A stretch of 64,000 bases of DNA, taken from CAVSRC01 sp963730325. GTDB lineage: Bacteria > Pseudomonadota > Alphaproteobacteria > Rhizobiales > Kaistiaceae. The stretch lies in contig CAVSRC010000007.1 in NCBI GenBank assembly GCA_963730325.1, forward strand, positions 434,001 to 498,000, in the 5' to 3' direction. How positions within the stretch are numbered: the first letter of the stretch is position 1; each line of letters starts with the position of its first letter. The notes beneath the pieces were generated by a model. It worked only from the letters and a program-made list of their open reading frames with translations, was not told the DNA's origin and did not search any database. Positions 8,897 to 18,600 of the stretch are shown piece by piece. The translations under genes were made by a program, and so were the position numbers.

Positions 8897-9877
8897 GTGA
8901 GCGCTATCTGCCGGGTCGGGGTCGCCATCGCAGCATTGCTGGCCGTCGCGGTGGCGGGGCCGGCGGCCGCCCACCCGCATGTCTTCGTCGATGCCCGCTC
9001 CGAGATCGTCTTCGACAAGGCCGGCGCGATCACCGCCGTCCGCCACATCTGGCAGTTCGACGAGGCCTTCACCGCCTTCGCCATCCAGGGACTCGATGCC
9101 GACAATGACGGCAAGCTCAGCGACGCCGAGCTCAAGCCGCTGGCCAAGGTCAATGTCGATTCGCTGAAGGAGTACGACTTCTTCACCTGGCTGAGGCAGG
9201 GGAGGAAATCCTTCCCCTTCGTGCCGCCGACCGAATACTGGCTGGAATTCCACGGCGGACGGTTGACCCTGTTCTTCACGCTGCCGCTGAAGAAGCCGGT
9301 GGCGATCCACGGCAAGGCGACGCTGGAGGTCTTCGACCCGGAATATTTCGTCGCCTTCACCTTTCCCCAGCACCAGGCGGTGACGCTCAGCGACGCGCCG
9401 GCCGGGTGCAAGGCCGAATATCATCCGCCGCACATGCTGGATAACGCGACCATGGCCAAGCTGTCGGCGATTCCCGTCGATCAGCACGACCTGCCGCCGG
9501 AATTGCAGGATGCCGCCGCGGGCCTCGCCAATCTGATCGTGCTGCAATGTCCGGGCGAGCCCGGCGGCGCGGCCGTCGACCCGTTCGAGGCCGTGATGGC
9601 GGGCGGGAGCGGCACGGCCGACGCCGGGGCACCGGCGGCACCGGCGACGCCACCGACGCCGCCAACGCCACCGGCCGCGCCGTCGAGCGATCTGGCCGCC
9701 GTCGGCACCCTGACGCCTGCCGATATTGCTGCGGCGCCGGCAGGGGGTGCCACGGATCAGGCGGCGACGGGCGAATCGGGCCTGGCCGAGATCGGCGCCA
9801 TCGTTCTCGCCGTCCTGCTTGCCGCCGGCATTGCCGTGGCCGGGTTCTTCCTGCAGCGCAATCTGAGGCGCCGATGA
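8897..9877 (+). CDS. DUF1007 periplasmic protein, partner of NicO transporter
   Basis: The 326-residue product starts at GTG 8897 with GGAAGGG seven bases upstream. It has a signal peptide ending AAAHPHVFVDA; the mature N-terminus with HPHVFV is typical of DUF1007 and could bind metal. A calcium-loop-like stretch DADNDGKLSDAEL lies around residues 71-83. A Pro/Ala/Thr-rich linker (about 240-270) leads to one C-terminal membrane helix (about 298-318), so it is anchored in the inner membrane. Its stop overlaps the start of the NicO gene (ATGA). DUF1007-NicO pairs are taken to move Ni, Co or another divalent metal; the metal here is unknown. Confidence 0.88.
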   Translation: MSAICRVGVAIAALLAVAVAGPAAAHPHVFVDARSEIVFDKAGAITAVRHIWQFDEAFTAFAIQGLDADNDGKLSDAELKPLAKVNVDSLKEYDFFTWLRQGRKSFPFVPPTEYWLEFHGGRLTLFFTLPLKKPVAIHGKATLEVFDPEYFVAFTFPQHQAVTLSDAPAGCKAEYHPPHMLDNATMAKLSAIPVDQHDLPPELQDAAAGLANLIVLQCPGEPGGAAVDPFEAVMAGGSGTADAGAPAAPATPPTPPTPPAAPSSDLAAVGTLTPADIAAAPAGGATDQAATGESGLAEIGAIVLAVLLAAGIAVAGFFLQRNLRRR

Positions 9878-10906
9878 GCCGGGCGCGATCCTGCCTGACG
9901 CTTGTCGCCGCGGCGCTGATCGTGCTGGCGGTGGTTGCCGGCGCCGCCCATGCGGCCAGCCCCTTCGGCATTGCCACGCCCGATTCGTCCGGCGGTGCCG
10001 GCTTCGGCGGTCCGCTCGGTCCGCTCTTCGTGCGCGTCGCCTACTATCAGAGCGTCTTCTACAGGGGTCTCACCCAGGCGCTTTCCGACATCAAGGCGAA
10101 TGGCTGGGCGGTGTGGCTGCTGCTGGCGCTGAGCTTCGCCTATGGCGTCTTCCATGCCGCCGGCCCGGGCCACGGCAAGGCGGTGATCAGCGCCTATATG
10201 GTCTCCTCCGGCGAGACGGCGAAGCGCGGCATCGCGCTGTCCTTCCTGGCCGCCTTCGTGCAGGCGCTGAGCGCCATCATCATCGTCGGCGTCGCGGCGA
10301 TCGTCTTCCGCGTTACCGCGGTGACCATGACCAGGGCGACCGACTGGTTCGAGACGCTGAGCTATGCGCTGGTCGCGGTGGTCGGCGGCTGGCTTCTGTG
10401 GTCGAAGACCTTCGGCGGTGGTCACCATCATCATCACCATCACCATCATCATGTGCCCGGCGCGGCGCATCACGACCATGACCACGATCACGCATCACCA
10501 TGACCATGACCATGACCATGCGCACGCGCATCCACATGCAGCGGCTGCACCGGCAGTCAGTGCACCGGCGGGCTCCCTGCTGGAAATGCTCGCCGGGGCG
10601 TGGTCGGCGATCCTGGCGGTGGGCGTGCGCCCGTGCTCCGGCGCGATCATCGTGCTGGTGTTCGCCTTGTCGCAGGGCCTGTTCCTGGCCGGGGTCGCCG
10701 CGACCTTCGTCATGGCGCTGGGCACCGGCCTGACGGTCGCGACAATGGCGGTGCTGGCGGTCTCCGCGCGCAGCGTGGCGGTGCGCCTGGCAGGCGTCGA
10801 TTCACCGGTAACCGGGCGAATCGTACGCGCGGCCGAGATTCTGGCGGCGGCGGCAGTGCTGGTTCTCGGGCTCGTCCTTTTGGGCGGCTCGCTGGTCAAC
10901 ACTTAG
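9874..10906 (+). pseudogene. NicO/HoxN-like nickel-cobalt transporter, frameshifted in its His-rich loop
   Basis: Two frames together give a protein of about 343 residues of the high-affinity nickel-transport (NicO/RcnA-like) family. The first frame has a signal or first membrane helix, then FAYGVFHAAGPGHGKAVISAY, the metal-site motif of the family. It ends in a cytoplasmic loop with ten consecutive His followed by His-Asp repeats. The frame breaks at about 10492, where one extra G in the repeats leads to a premature stop. The other frame continues the His-Asp tract and encodes the last membrane helices with VGVRPCSGAIIVLVFAL. The tract is low complexity, so a sequencing or replication slip is plausible. 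It is translationally coupled to DUF1007. Confidence 0.85.
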
Positions 10907-11100
10907 CATTTTTCAAATTTGAGTGTGATCAAAGCGGGGGGATTTGACCGCCGCTAGTTTGCCTCGTGTCAGATCGCCCTACGGGCAAGTTCTGGGGTCT
11001 CGAAGGCCCGGTCGAAAAGAGCGCCTGGCTGAAGAGGCATCCGAGCTTCGAGCCGCTGCTCGCCTGGACCGGGGAGTCTCCCGGCTTGGGGGGCGCGTTG

Positions 11101-11132
11101 GGGCGCTGCCGTACCACCTTGCGGCAGCGCCC
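11101..11132. terminator. Bidirectional terminator-like hairpin
   Basis: An 11-bp perfect stem (11101-11111 with 11122-11132, ten-base loop) lies just beyond the stop of the minus-strand puuD gene, in the convergent gap after the NicO gene. There is no long T-run on either side, so termination efficiency is uncertain. The rest of the 10907-11137 gap shows no supported gene. Confidence 0.5.
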
Positions 11133-11137
11133 TGGCT

Positions 11138-11926
11138 TTATCGGGCCGGGGTTTTGGGGACCGGAGCGTGCGCCCGGTGGTCCCGCACCGCGGCACCGAA
11201 GGCGGCGAAGAGCTTCTGCGAGACGGGGTCGGTCCTGATCCAGTATTCCGGGTGCCATTGCACGGCCAGCGCGAAGCCCATGGCGTCGCGCACGCTGACC
11301 GCCTCGATGGTGCCGTCCGGCGCGGTCGCTTCGACGGCCAACCCGTCCGCCAGACGCCCGATGCCCTGGCGGTGGAGCGAGTTCACCCGGATCGTTTCGG
11401 TGCCCACGATACCGGCGAGCGCGCCGCCGGGCACGATCGCCACGTCATGGCTGAGGGCGAAGCGGACATCCTGGTCGTCCGAAGCCGGCGCGCGGTGATC
11501 GTTGCGTCCCGGCTCCTCCTGCACCTCCGCGATCAGGGTGCCGCCGAGGGCGACGTTCAGCTCCTGCATGCCACGGCAGATGGCGAAGAGCGGAACCCCG
11601 CGGCTGAGCGTCGCTGCGATCAGCGGCAGGGTCACCGTATCGCGGCGCGGATCGTGCGGCTCGGTCCTCGATGTCGCCGCAACGCCGTAGCGCTCGGGGT
11701 GGACGTTGGAGCGGCTGCCGGTGAGCAGCACGCCGTCGACCCGCTCAAGCAGGGCGTCGAAATCCGGTTCTTCGCCAAGAGACGGGAGAATCAGCGGAAT
11801 TGCGCCGGAGCCGTGGGCGATGGCGGCCAGATAGGTTTCCGGCGCCGCGTGCCAGACGTAACCGTCCGCCGGCCTGACATCGGCAGGGACGAGGATCAGC
11901 GGCGGTCCAGGGTCATTGCTTGTCAT
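11138..11926 (-). CDS. puuD: Gamma-glutamyl-gamma-aminobutyrate hydrolase family (class I GATase)
   Basis: This 262-residue protein belongs to the PuuD/peptidase C26 family. The glutaminase-type triad is visible: Cys117 in FAICRGMQE, and His225 and Glu227 in QWHPEYW. In the Puu pathway it hydrolyses gamma-glutamyl-GABA to GABA and glutamate during putrescine breakdown. No other puu gene is adjacent, although an ornithine decarboxylase and a gamma-glutamyltransferase lie within 8 kb. The exact substrate is therefore not certain. It is transcribed away from the divergent TRAP dctP gene. Confidence 0.85.
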   Translation of the reverse strand: MTSNDPGPPLILVPADVRPADGYVWHAAPETYLAAIAHGSGAIPLILPSLGEEPDFDALLERVDGVLLTGSRSNVHPERYGVAATSRTEPHDPRRDTVTLPLIAATLSRGVPLFAICRGMQELNVALGGTLIAEVQEEPGRNDHRAPASDDQDVRFALSHDVAIVPGGALAGIVGTETIRVNSLHRQGIGRLADGLAVEATAPDGTIEAVSVRDAMGFALAVQWHPEYWIRTDPVSQKLFAAFGAAVRDHRAHAPVPKTPAR

Positions 11927-12083
11927 CGTCGCGTATCGGGCTCAAAAGCGGTGTCGCGGGAGGGGCGGATGGTCCTTCGCGCTTGACAGGGTCCGGCCGA
12001 TGGCGTCCGCTTTATCGTCGTTGCCGGCTCGGGCAGGAACATCGGATATCACCATCGGGGCGGCCAAGGGAGGAAGTTCACTT

Positions 12084-13196
12084 ATGGATCGTCGTTCATT
12101 TATCAAGAAGGCCGGCCTGGTGGCGGGCGGTGCCGCTGCCACGACCATCGCGGCACCCGCGATTGCCCAGTCCATGCCGGAAGTCAAATGGCGTTTGAGT
12201 TCGGCCTTCCCCAAGGTCCTCGACACGCTCTTCGACGCCTCCACCCGCATCGCCCAGATCGTCAGCGACGTCACCGACGGCAAGTTCCAGATCCAGGTGT
12301 TTGCCGGCGGCGAGATCGTGCCGCTGGCCGGTCTTGTCGACGCGGTGCAGAACGCCACCGTCGAGATGGGGCACACCGCGACCTATTACTACTTCGGCAA
12401 GGACCCGACCTTCGCGTTCGGCTGCACGGTGCCGTTCGGCCTCAACAGCCGCGCGCTCAATGCCTGGTGGTATTACGGCGGCGCGCTGGAGCCGATGAAC
12501 AGGTTCTTCGGCAAGTTCAACATGATCGGTTTTCCGGCGGGCAACACCGGCGCCCAGATGGGTGGCTGGTGGCGCAAGGAGGTCAACAGCGTCGACGACC
12601 TCAAGGGCGTCAAGTTCCGCGTCGGTGGGTTCGGCGGCGCGGTCCTGGCCAAGCTCGGCGTCATTCCGTCGAACATCGCGCCGAGCGACATCTACCCGGC
12701 GCTGGAGAAGGGGACCCTGGACGCCACCGAGTTCGTCGGCCCGTATGACGACCTCAAGCTCGGCTTCTACAAGGTCGCCAAGTACTACTACTATCCGGGC
12801 TGGTGGGAAGGCGGCGCCTCGCTGTTCAGCCTGATCAACCTCGACAAGTGGAACGAGCTGCCCAAGGGCTATCAGGAAGCGTTGAAGACGGCCTGTGCCA
12901 CGGCCAATGTCGAGATGCAGGCGCATTACGACCACGTCAATCCGGGCGCGCTGCGCCAGCTCGTGGCCAACGGCGCCGAGCTGCGCGCCTTCTCGCAGGA
13001 GATCATGCTGGCCTGCTTCGATGCGGCCGAGAAGACCTATGACGAGATGAGCGCCGACAATGCGTCGTTCAAGGAGATGTACGATCTGATGCGGGCCTAC
13101 CGCAACGAAGAGAACCTCTGGTTCCAGCTTACTGACGGCGCTTTCGACAACTTCATGTTCGGCCAGCAGCGCGCCGGCAAACTGTCGACGGGCTGA
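12084..13196 (+). CDS. TRAP transporter solute-binding protein (DctP family)
   Basis: The 370-residue periplasmic protein begins with a twin-arginine-like signal (MDRRSFIKKAG... ending AIAQS). GGGAGGAAG ends about ten bases before ATG 12084. It belongs to the DctP/TakP-like branch often annotated as mannitol/chloroaromatic or keto-acid binding: aromatic-rich motifs such as ATYYYFGKDP and GWWEGGASLFSLIN, and the conserved GVKFRVGGFGG region that carries the carboxylate-binding Arg. The longer upstream frame to 11916 has no start signal. Its membrane partners dctQ and dctM lie on the opposite strand, tail to tail, across a shared terminator. Confidence 0.92.
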   Translation: MDRRSFIKKAGLVAGGAAATTIAAPAIAQSMPEVKWRLSSAFPKVLDTLFDASTRIAQIVSDVTDGKFQIQVFAGGEIVPLAGLVDAVQNATVEMGHTATYYYFGKDPTFAFGCTVPFGLNSRALNAWWYYGGALEPMNRFFGKFNMIGFPAGNTGAQMGGWWRKEVNSVDDLKGVKFRVGGFGGAVLAKLGVIPSNIAPSDIYPALEKGTLDATEFVGPYDDLKLGFYKVAKYYYYPGWWEGGASLFSLINLDKWNELPKGYQEALKTACATANVEMQAHYDHVNPGALRQLVANGAELRAFSQEIMLACFDAAEKTYDEMSADNASFKEMYDLMRAYRNEENLWFQLTDGAFDNFMFGQQRAGKLSTG

Positions 13197-13222
13197 GACC
13201 CGCGCACAGACATCCGAAGCGA

Positions 13223-13251
13223 GGGCTCCGGGGAAACCCGGAGCCCTTTTT
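13223..13251. terminator. Rho-independent terminator after dctP
   Basis: A perfect 10-bp stem (13223-13232 with 13237-13246, loop GAAA) is followed by five T residues on the plus strand. It ends the dctP transcript. The T-run abuts the stop codon of the convergent dctM gene, and the hairpin could serve both directions. Confidence 0.9.
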
Positions 13252-14904
13252 CATTGACCGAAATTCGGCCCGTCGCCGTTCGATCCGCTGCCGCCGAAAT
13301 TCGGAGCGGCGGGCGTGCCGCCGCCCGAGCCGAAGTTGGGGCCGCCTGCCGGGTTGTCGCCGGCGCCGAAATTGGGGCCGCTCGTGCCGCCCGGGGATGG
13401 CGCGGGGGCGCTTCCGCCCGCGCCGAAGTTCGGTCCGCTGCCACTGTCCCCGCCGCCCCCGAAGTTGGGCAGGCCGCTGGCCTTGCCGCCGGGTGCCTCG
13501 ATCTGGATCGTGCCGGGCGGGGCGTGGACGTGCTCGACCTTGTAGCGCGTCACCATGCCGGGGAACGAAATGGTGAGCGCGATCATGATCACCTGGATGA
13601 CGACGAAGGGCAGCGCCCCCCAATAGATCTGCGCGGTCGTGATGGGCGCGATCTCGGCATTGGTGATGCGGTCGATATAGGGATCCTTCGGTGCGACGGA
13701 GCGCAGGAAGAAGAGCGAGAAGCCGAACGGCGGATGCATGAACGCCGTCTGCATGTTGATGCCGAGCAGGATGCCGAACCAGATCAGGTCGATGCCGAGA
13801 TGCTCGGCCGCCGGGCCGACAAGGGGAACGATGATGAAGGCGAGCTCGAAGAAATCGAGGAAGAAGGCGAGGACGAAGACGAGGATGTTGACGACGATCA
13901 GGAAGCCGATCTGACCGCCGGGCAGGCCGGTGAGCAGGTTCTCCACCCACAGATGGCCGTCGACGCCGAAGAAGGTCAGGCTGAAGACGCGCGAGCCGAT
14001 GAGGATGAAGAGCACGAAGGACGACAGCTTGGTCGTCGAATTCGAGCGCCTGACGCACCATCGTCCAGTTGAGCCGGCCCTTGACCGCGGCCAGCATCAG
14101 CGCGCCGACGGCGCCCATGGCGCCGCCTTCCGTCGGCGTCGCCAGGCCGATGAAGATGGTGCCGAGCACCAGGAAGATGAGCACCAGCGGCGGGATCAGG
14201 GCGACGACGACGCGCACGGCAAGCTGGACGCCGTGGATGGTGCGGAATTCCTTGGGCAGCGCCGGGGCCGCGTTGGGGAAGATCGCGGTCACGCCGATGA
14301 CGTAGGCGAGGTAGAGGCCGGAAAGCACGAGACCCGGAACCACGGCGCCGGAATACATGTCGCCGACCGAGCGGCCGAGCTGATCGGCCATGACGATGAG
14401 CACCAGGCTCGGCGGGATGATCTGCGCCAGCGTGCCGGAAGCGGCGATGGCGCCGGCGGCCAGACGCCGGTCGTAGCCGTAGCGCAGCATGATGGGCAGC
14501 GAGATCAGCCCCATGGCGATGACCGAGGCGGCGACCACGCCGGTGGTGGCGGCGAGCAAGGCGCCGACGACCACCACCGCCAGGGCAAGTCCGCCGCGCA
14601 CCGGCCCGAAGAGCTGGCCGACGGTGTCGAGCAGGTCCTCCGCCATGCCCGATCGTTCCAGCACCAGCCCCATGAAGGTGAAGAACGGCACGGCGAGCAG
14701 CGTCTCGTTGCTCATCACGGCGAAGAGGCGATCGGGCAGCGCCTGGAAGAACGTCGGCGCGAAGAGACCGAGCTCTATGCCAACCAGGCCCCAGGCGAGG
14801 CCGTTGAAGGCGAGGGCGAAGGCGACCGGGTAGCCGAGCAGCAGCACGATCACCAGCGACGCGAACATCAGGGGCGCCATGTTGGCAGTGATGAAGGCGA
14901 CCAT
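13251..14904 (-). pseudogene. TRAP transporter large permease DctM, frameshifted as sequenced, with PNFG-repeat tail
   Basis: Two minus-strand frames together encode a DctM-family permease of about 550 residues. The N-terminal frame covers residues 1 to about 288, ending MVRQALE. Deleting one T from GAATTC at 14038-14043 gives ESTTKLSSFVLFILIGSR, the normal continuation. The rest holds the remaining membrane helices, including NMQTAFMHPPFGFSLFFLR. The permease moves the DctP-bound acid with sodium or proton. An unusual hydrophilic tail after HVHAPPGTIQIEAPGG contains six PNFG units separated by Gly/Ser/Pro/Ala spacers. ATG 14904 lies five bases after the dctQ stop, so the two are one operon. 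Confidence 0.88.
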
Positions 14905-14909
14905 GACGA

Positions 14910-15458
14910 CTACTCGATCGCGGGCGTCGGATCGGGCGTCTCGTAGGGATCGGCGATGCGTCCCTGCATCACCGCGATGCGCTTGATGATTTCAGAAGCC
15001 GCCTGAACGGCGAGCAGCAAGAAGCCGGCCAGCAGCATCCCCTTGGCCGGCCACAGGATGAGGCCGCCGTAGTTGGCCGACACCTCGCCGATGCGGAAGG
15101 ACTGCGCAAACCACGGCGCGATTTCCCACACCATGAGAAGGGCGAAGGGCAGCAGCATCACGGCGTGGCCGAAGAGGTCGATCCAGTTGCGCACGCTCTT
15201 GGGCAGGAGGGTCGAGATGATGTCGATGCGGACGTGGCCGTTGCGCTGGAGCGTATAGGCGGCGGCGAGCAGATAGGCGGCGGCGAACAGGTACCACTGC
15301 AGCTCCAGCCAGGCGTTCGAGGACAGCGAGAAGAGCTTGCGCGAGGTGGCATTGCCGGCGCTGACCAGCACCGACAGCAGGATCAGCCAGGTGACGGATT
15401 GTCCAATGAATGCTGTCGCGCGATCGATGGCTCCGCTGATGCGCAGCAAAACTCCCAT
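14910..15458 (-). CDS. TRAP transporter small permease (DctQ)
   Basis: The 182-residue membrane protein has four predicted helices, as is usual for DctQ. Characteristic features are the SRKLFSLSSNAWLELQWYLF segment and AYTLQRNGHVRIDI between helices two and three. It is the small membrane subunit that pairs with DctM and receives substrate from the periplasmic DctP. It is first in the dctQ-dctM operon. The 241-base gap upstream (15459-15699) separates it from the divergent oxidoreductase gene and should hold both promoters; I saw no clear elements in it beyond the oxidoreductase ribosome binding site. Confidence 0.92.
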   Translation of the reverse strand: MGVLLRISGAIDRATAFIGQSVTWLILLSVLVSAGNATSRKLFSLSSNAWLELQWYLFAAAYLLAAAYTLQRNGHVRIDIISTLLPKSVRNWIDLFGHAVMLLPFALLMVWEIAPWFAQSFRIGEVSANYGGLILWPAKGMLLAGFLLLAVQAASEIIKRIAVMQGRIADPYETPDPTPAIE

Positions 15459-15699
15459 GAGCGTCCCCTGCCGGTTTGCCCGGCTTTCTTGCCTGCCGGG
15501 ACCCTGCGACGGATGGGCGGCGATGGCAAGCGCCGAACCGCCGCCCCATTGCCAGGCCCGGGGGCGCGGGAAGGGACGGTGATGGCCCGTGAATTGGGCT
15601 GAAATCGGGACCGGCCGGTGACGGCATGTCGGTTGACCTTGCCCGCCCCGTCAGCCTCAATGGCCGCTTGTCCGCCACCGGCGGGCGGAAGGAGAGCGC

Positions 15700-18600
15700 A
15701 TGGCGCTTGCGGCCGTCAGTCCCGACGACAAGTACGACCTCGCCAGGCAGCGCGTGCTGGTCAGCGGCACCCAGGCGGTGGTGCGCCTGCTCCTCATGCA
15801 GCAGGCGCGCGACCGGCGCCAGGGCATCAACACGGCCGGCTATGTCAGCGGCTATCGCGGCTCGCCGCTGGGCAGCCTCGACCAGCAGCTGTGGCGCGCC
15901 GCCCATGTGCTGCAGCCGGCGGGCATCGTCTTCAATCCGGGCATCAACGAGGACATCGCCGCCACCGCGCTGTGGGGAAGCCAGCAGGCGGAAATGCGCG
16001 GCGAGGGGCGCTTCGACGGCGTCTTCGGCCTCTGGTACGGCAAGGGGCCGGGCGTCGACCGCTCCGGCGACGCGCTGAAGCATGCCAATCTCGCCGGCAC
16101 CTCGCCGCTCGGCGGCGTGGTGGCGCTGATGGGCGACGATCACACCTGCGAATCCTCGACCACCGCGCATCAGTCCGAATACGCCTTCGTCGACGCCATG
16201 ATTCCGGTGCTGAGCCCGGCGGGCGTGCAGGAGATCCTCGATTACGGCCTGTTCGGCTATGCGCTGTCGCGCTACGCCGGCACCTGGGTCGGTCTGAAAT
16301 GCGTCAAGGACACGATCGAATCGACCGCCACGGTGGACGGGTCGCTCAATCGCGTGGCGACGGTGGTCCCCGGCAGCTTCCGCATGCCGCCCGGCGGGCT
16401 TTCGATCCGGGCCCACGACAATCCGCTCGCCCAGGAAGAGCGGCTGCACGAATTCAAGGTCCCGGCGGTGCTCGCCTTCCTGCGCGCCAACACCCCCGAT
16501 CGCCTGGTGCTCGGCGGCGGGCGGCAGCCGCGCATCGGCGTCGTCACCGCGGGCAAGAGCTATCTCGATGTCCTGCAGGCGCTGGACGATCTCGGCATCG
16601 ACGAGGTACGCGCCGCCAATCTCGGCCTGCGCCTCCTCAAGATCGCCTGCACCTGGCCGCTCGAGCCGCAATCGATCCGCGACTTCGCCGAGGGTCTCGA
16701 GACGATCGTCGTGGTCGAGGAGAAGCGCGGCCTGATCGAGAGCCAGATCAAGGAAATCCTCTACGGCACCGCCAACCAGCCCACCGTGCTCGGCAAGAAG
16801 GACGCGGAAGAGCGCTGGCTGTTCCCCTCCAAGGGGGCGCTCGACACCAACGCCATCGCCATTGCCATCGGCGAGCGGCTGATCGCCGGCCGCCCGGACG
16901 AGCCGCTGGTCCGGCGCCTGGCGGCGCTGCGCAATGCGCAGGAGGTGCTGGCCAGCATCCACGACGTCGCCGAGCGCACGCCCTATTTCTGCGCCGGCTG
17001 TCCTTACAACACCGGTACCGCCATCCCCGAAGGGGCGCGCGCCTATGCCGGCATCGGCTGCCACTACATGGTCCAGCGCGTCGCCGACCGGCATACCGAG
17101 GGCTACACCCAGATGGGCGCCGAAGGGGCGAACTGGATCGGCGAGGCGCCGTTCTCGACCCGCGGCCACATGTTCCAGAACGTCGGCGACGGCACCTATG
17201 TCCATTCCGGCTCCCTGGTCGTGCGCGCCGCCGTCGCCGCCGGCACCAACATCACCTTCAAGGTGCTGTTCAACGATGCCGTGGCGCTGACCGGCGGACA
17301 GAAGCCGGATGGCGACCCGACGGTGGAGAAGATCGCGGCGCAGATGCTGGCGGAAGGCGTCGGCAAGGTCGTCGTGGTGAGCGAGGAACCCAAACGCTAC
17401 ACCGGGCGCGCCCGCCTGCCGCCGGGCGTCTATGCCCGCCATCGCGACGAACTCGATGCGGTGCAGCGCAAGCTGGCCGAGACCGGTGGCGTGTCGGTGC
17501 TGATCTACGACCAGACCTGCGCCGCCGAGAAACGGCGGCGGCGCAAGCGCGGGCAATATCCCGACCCGGACCGGCGCGTTGTGATCAACGAGCTGGTCTG
17601 CGAAGGCTGCGGCGATTGCGGCGTGCAGTCGAACTGCGTGGCGATTCAGCCGGTCGAGACCGAATACGGGCGCAAGCGGACCATCGACCAGTCGGTCTGC
17701 AACAAGGATTTCTCCTGCCTCAGGGGCTTCTGCCCGAGCTTCGTCACCGTTCATGGCGCGGTCATGAAGAAGGCCGTGCCGCTCGCCGACGACGAAACGG
17801 ACCTGCCCGATCCGCCGCGGCTGCCGGCGCTCTCCGGCAACTACGCCGTCCTCATTACCGGCGTCGGCGGTACCGGCGTCATCACCATCGGTGCGCTGAT
17901 GACCATGGCGGCGCATCTGGAGGGCAAGGCGGCGGCGGTGATCGACATGACCGGCCTTGCCCAGAAGGGCGGACCGGTGACCAGCCATGTGCGCATCGCG
18001 CCGACGGCGGAGGACATCAAGGCGGTGCGGGTCGCCGCCGCGGGAGCGGACCTCGTGCTCGGCTGCGACGCGGTGGTCGCGGGTTCGGCCCGCTCGCTCG
18101 CCGCCATCGATCCCGGCCACACCGCCGTCTTCGTCAACACCCACGAGACCTATCCCGGCGCCTTCACCCATGACCCGGACTACACGCTGCCCATGCGGCG
18201 GCTGGTTCAGGCGATCACGGCGCGGGCCGGGGCGCCGAAGAGCCGCTTCATCGAGGCGACCGAGATCGCCACGGCGCTGATGGGCGATGCCATCGCCACC
18301 AACATGTTCATGCTGGGTTTTGCCTGGCAGGCGGGGGCCGTGCCCCTGACGCATTTCGCCATCCTTAAGGCGATCGAGCTCAACGGTGTCGACGTCGCCA
18401 TGAACAGGGCGGCCTTCGGCTGGGGCCGGCGCGCGGCGGTCGAGCCCGATGTGGTGGCGGAAATCGCCGCCGGGCGCTCCGACAGGCGCAAGGTGCCGGC
18501 GGCCGAAAGCCTCGACGAACTGGCGGCACGGCGCGCCCGCTTCCTGACCGACTATCAGAACGAGCGCTACGCCCAGCTTTATGCCGATGCGGTCGCCGCC

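Noticed and set aside
10966..11238. 90-codon plus-strand frame in the gap after the NicO gene
   Set aside because: It runs through a hairpin and into the coding strand of puuD, turns Arg-rich, and resembles nothing known.
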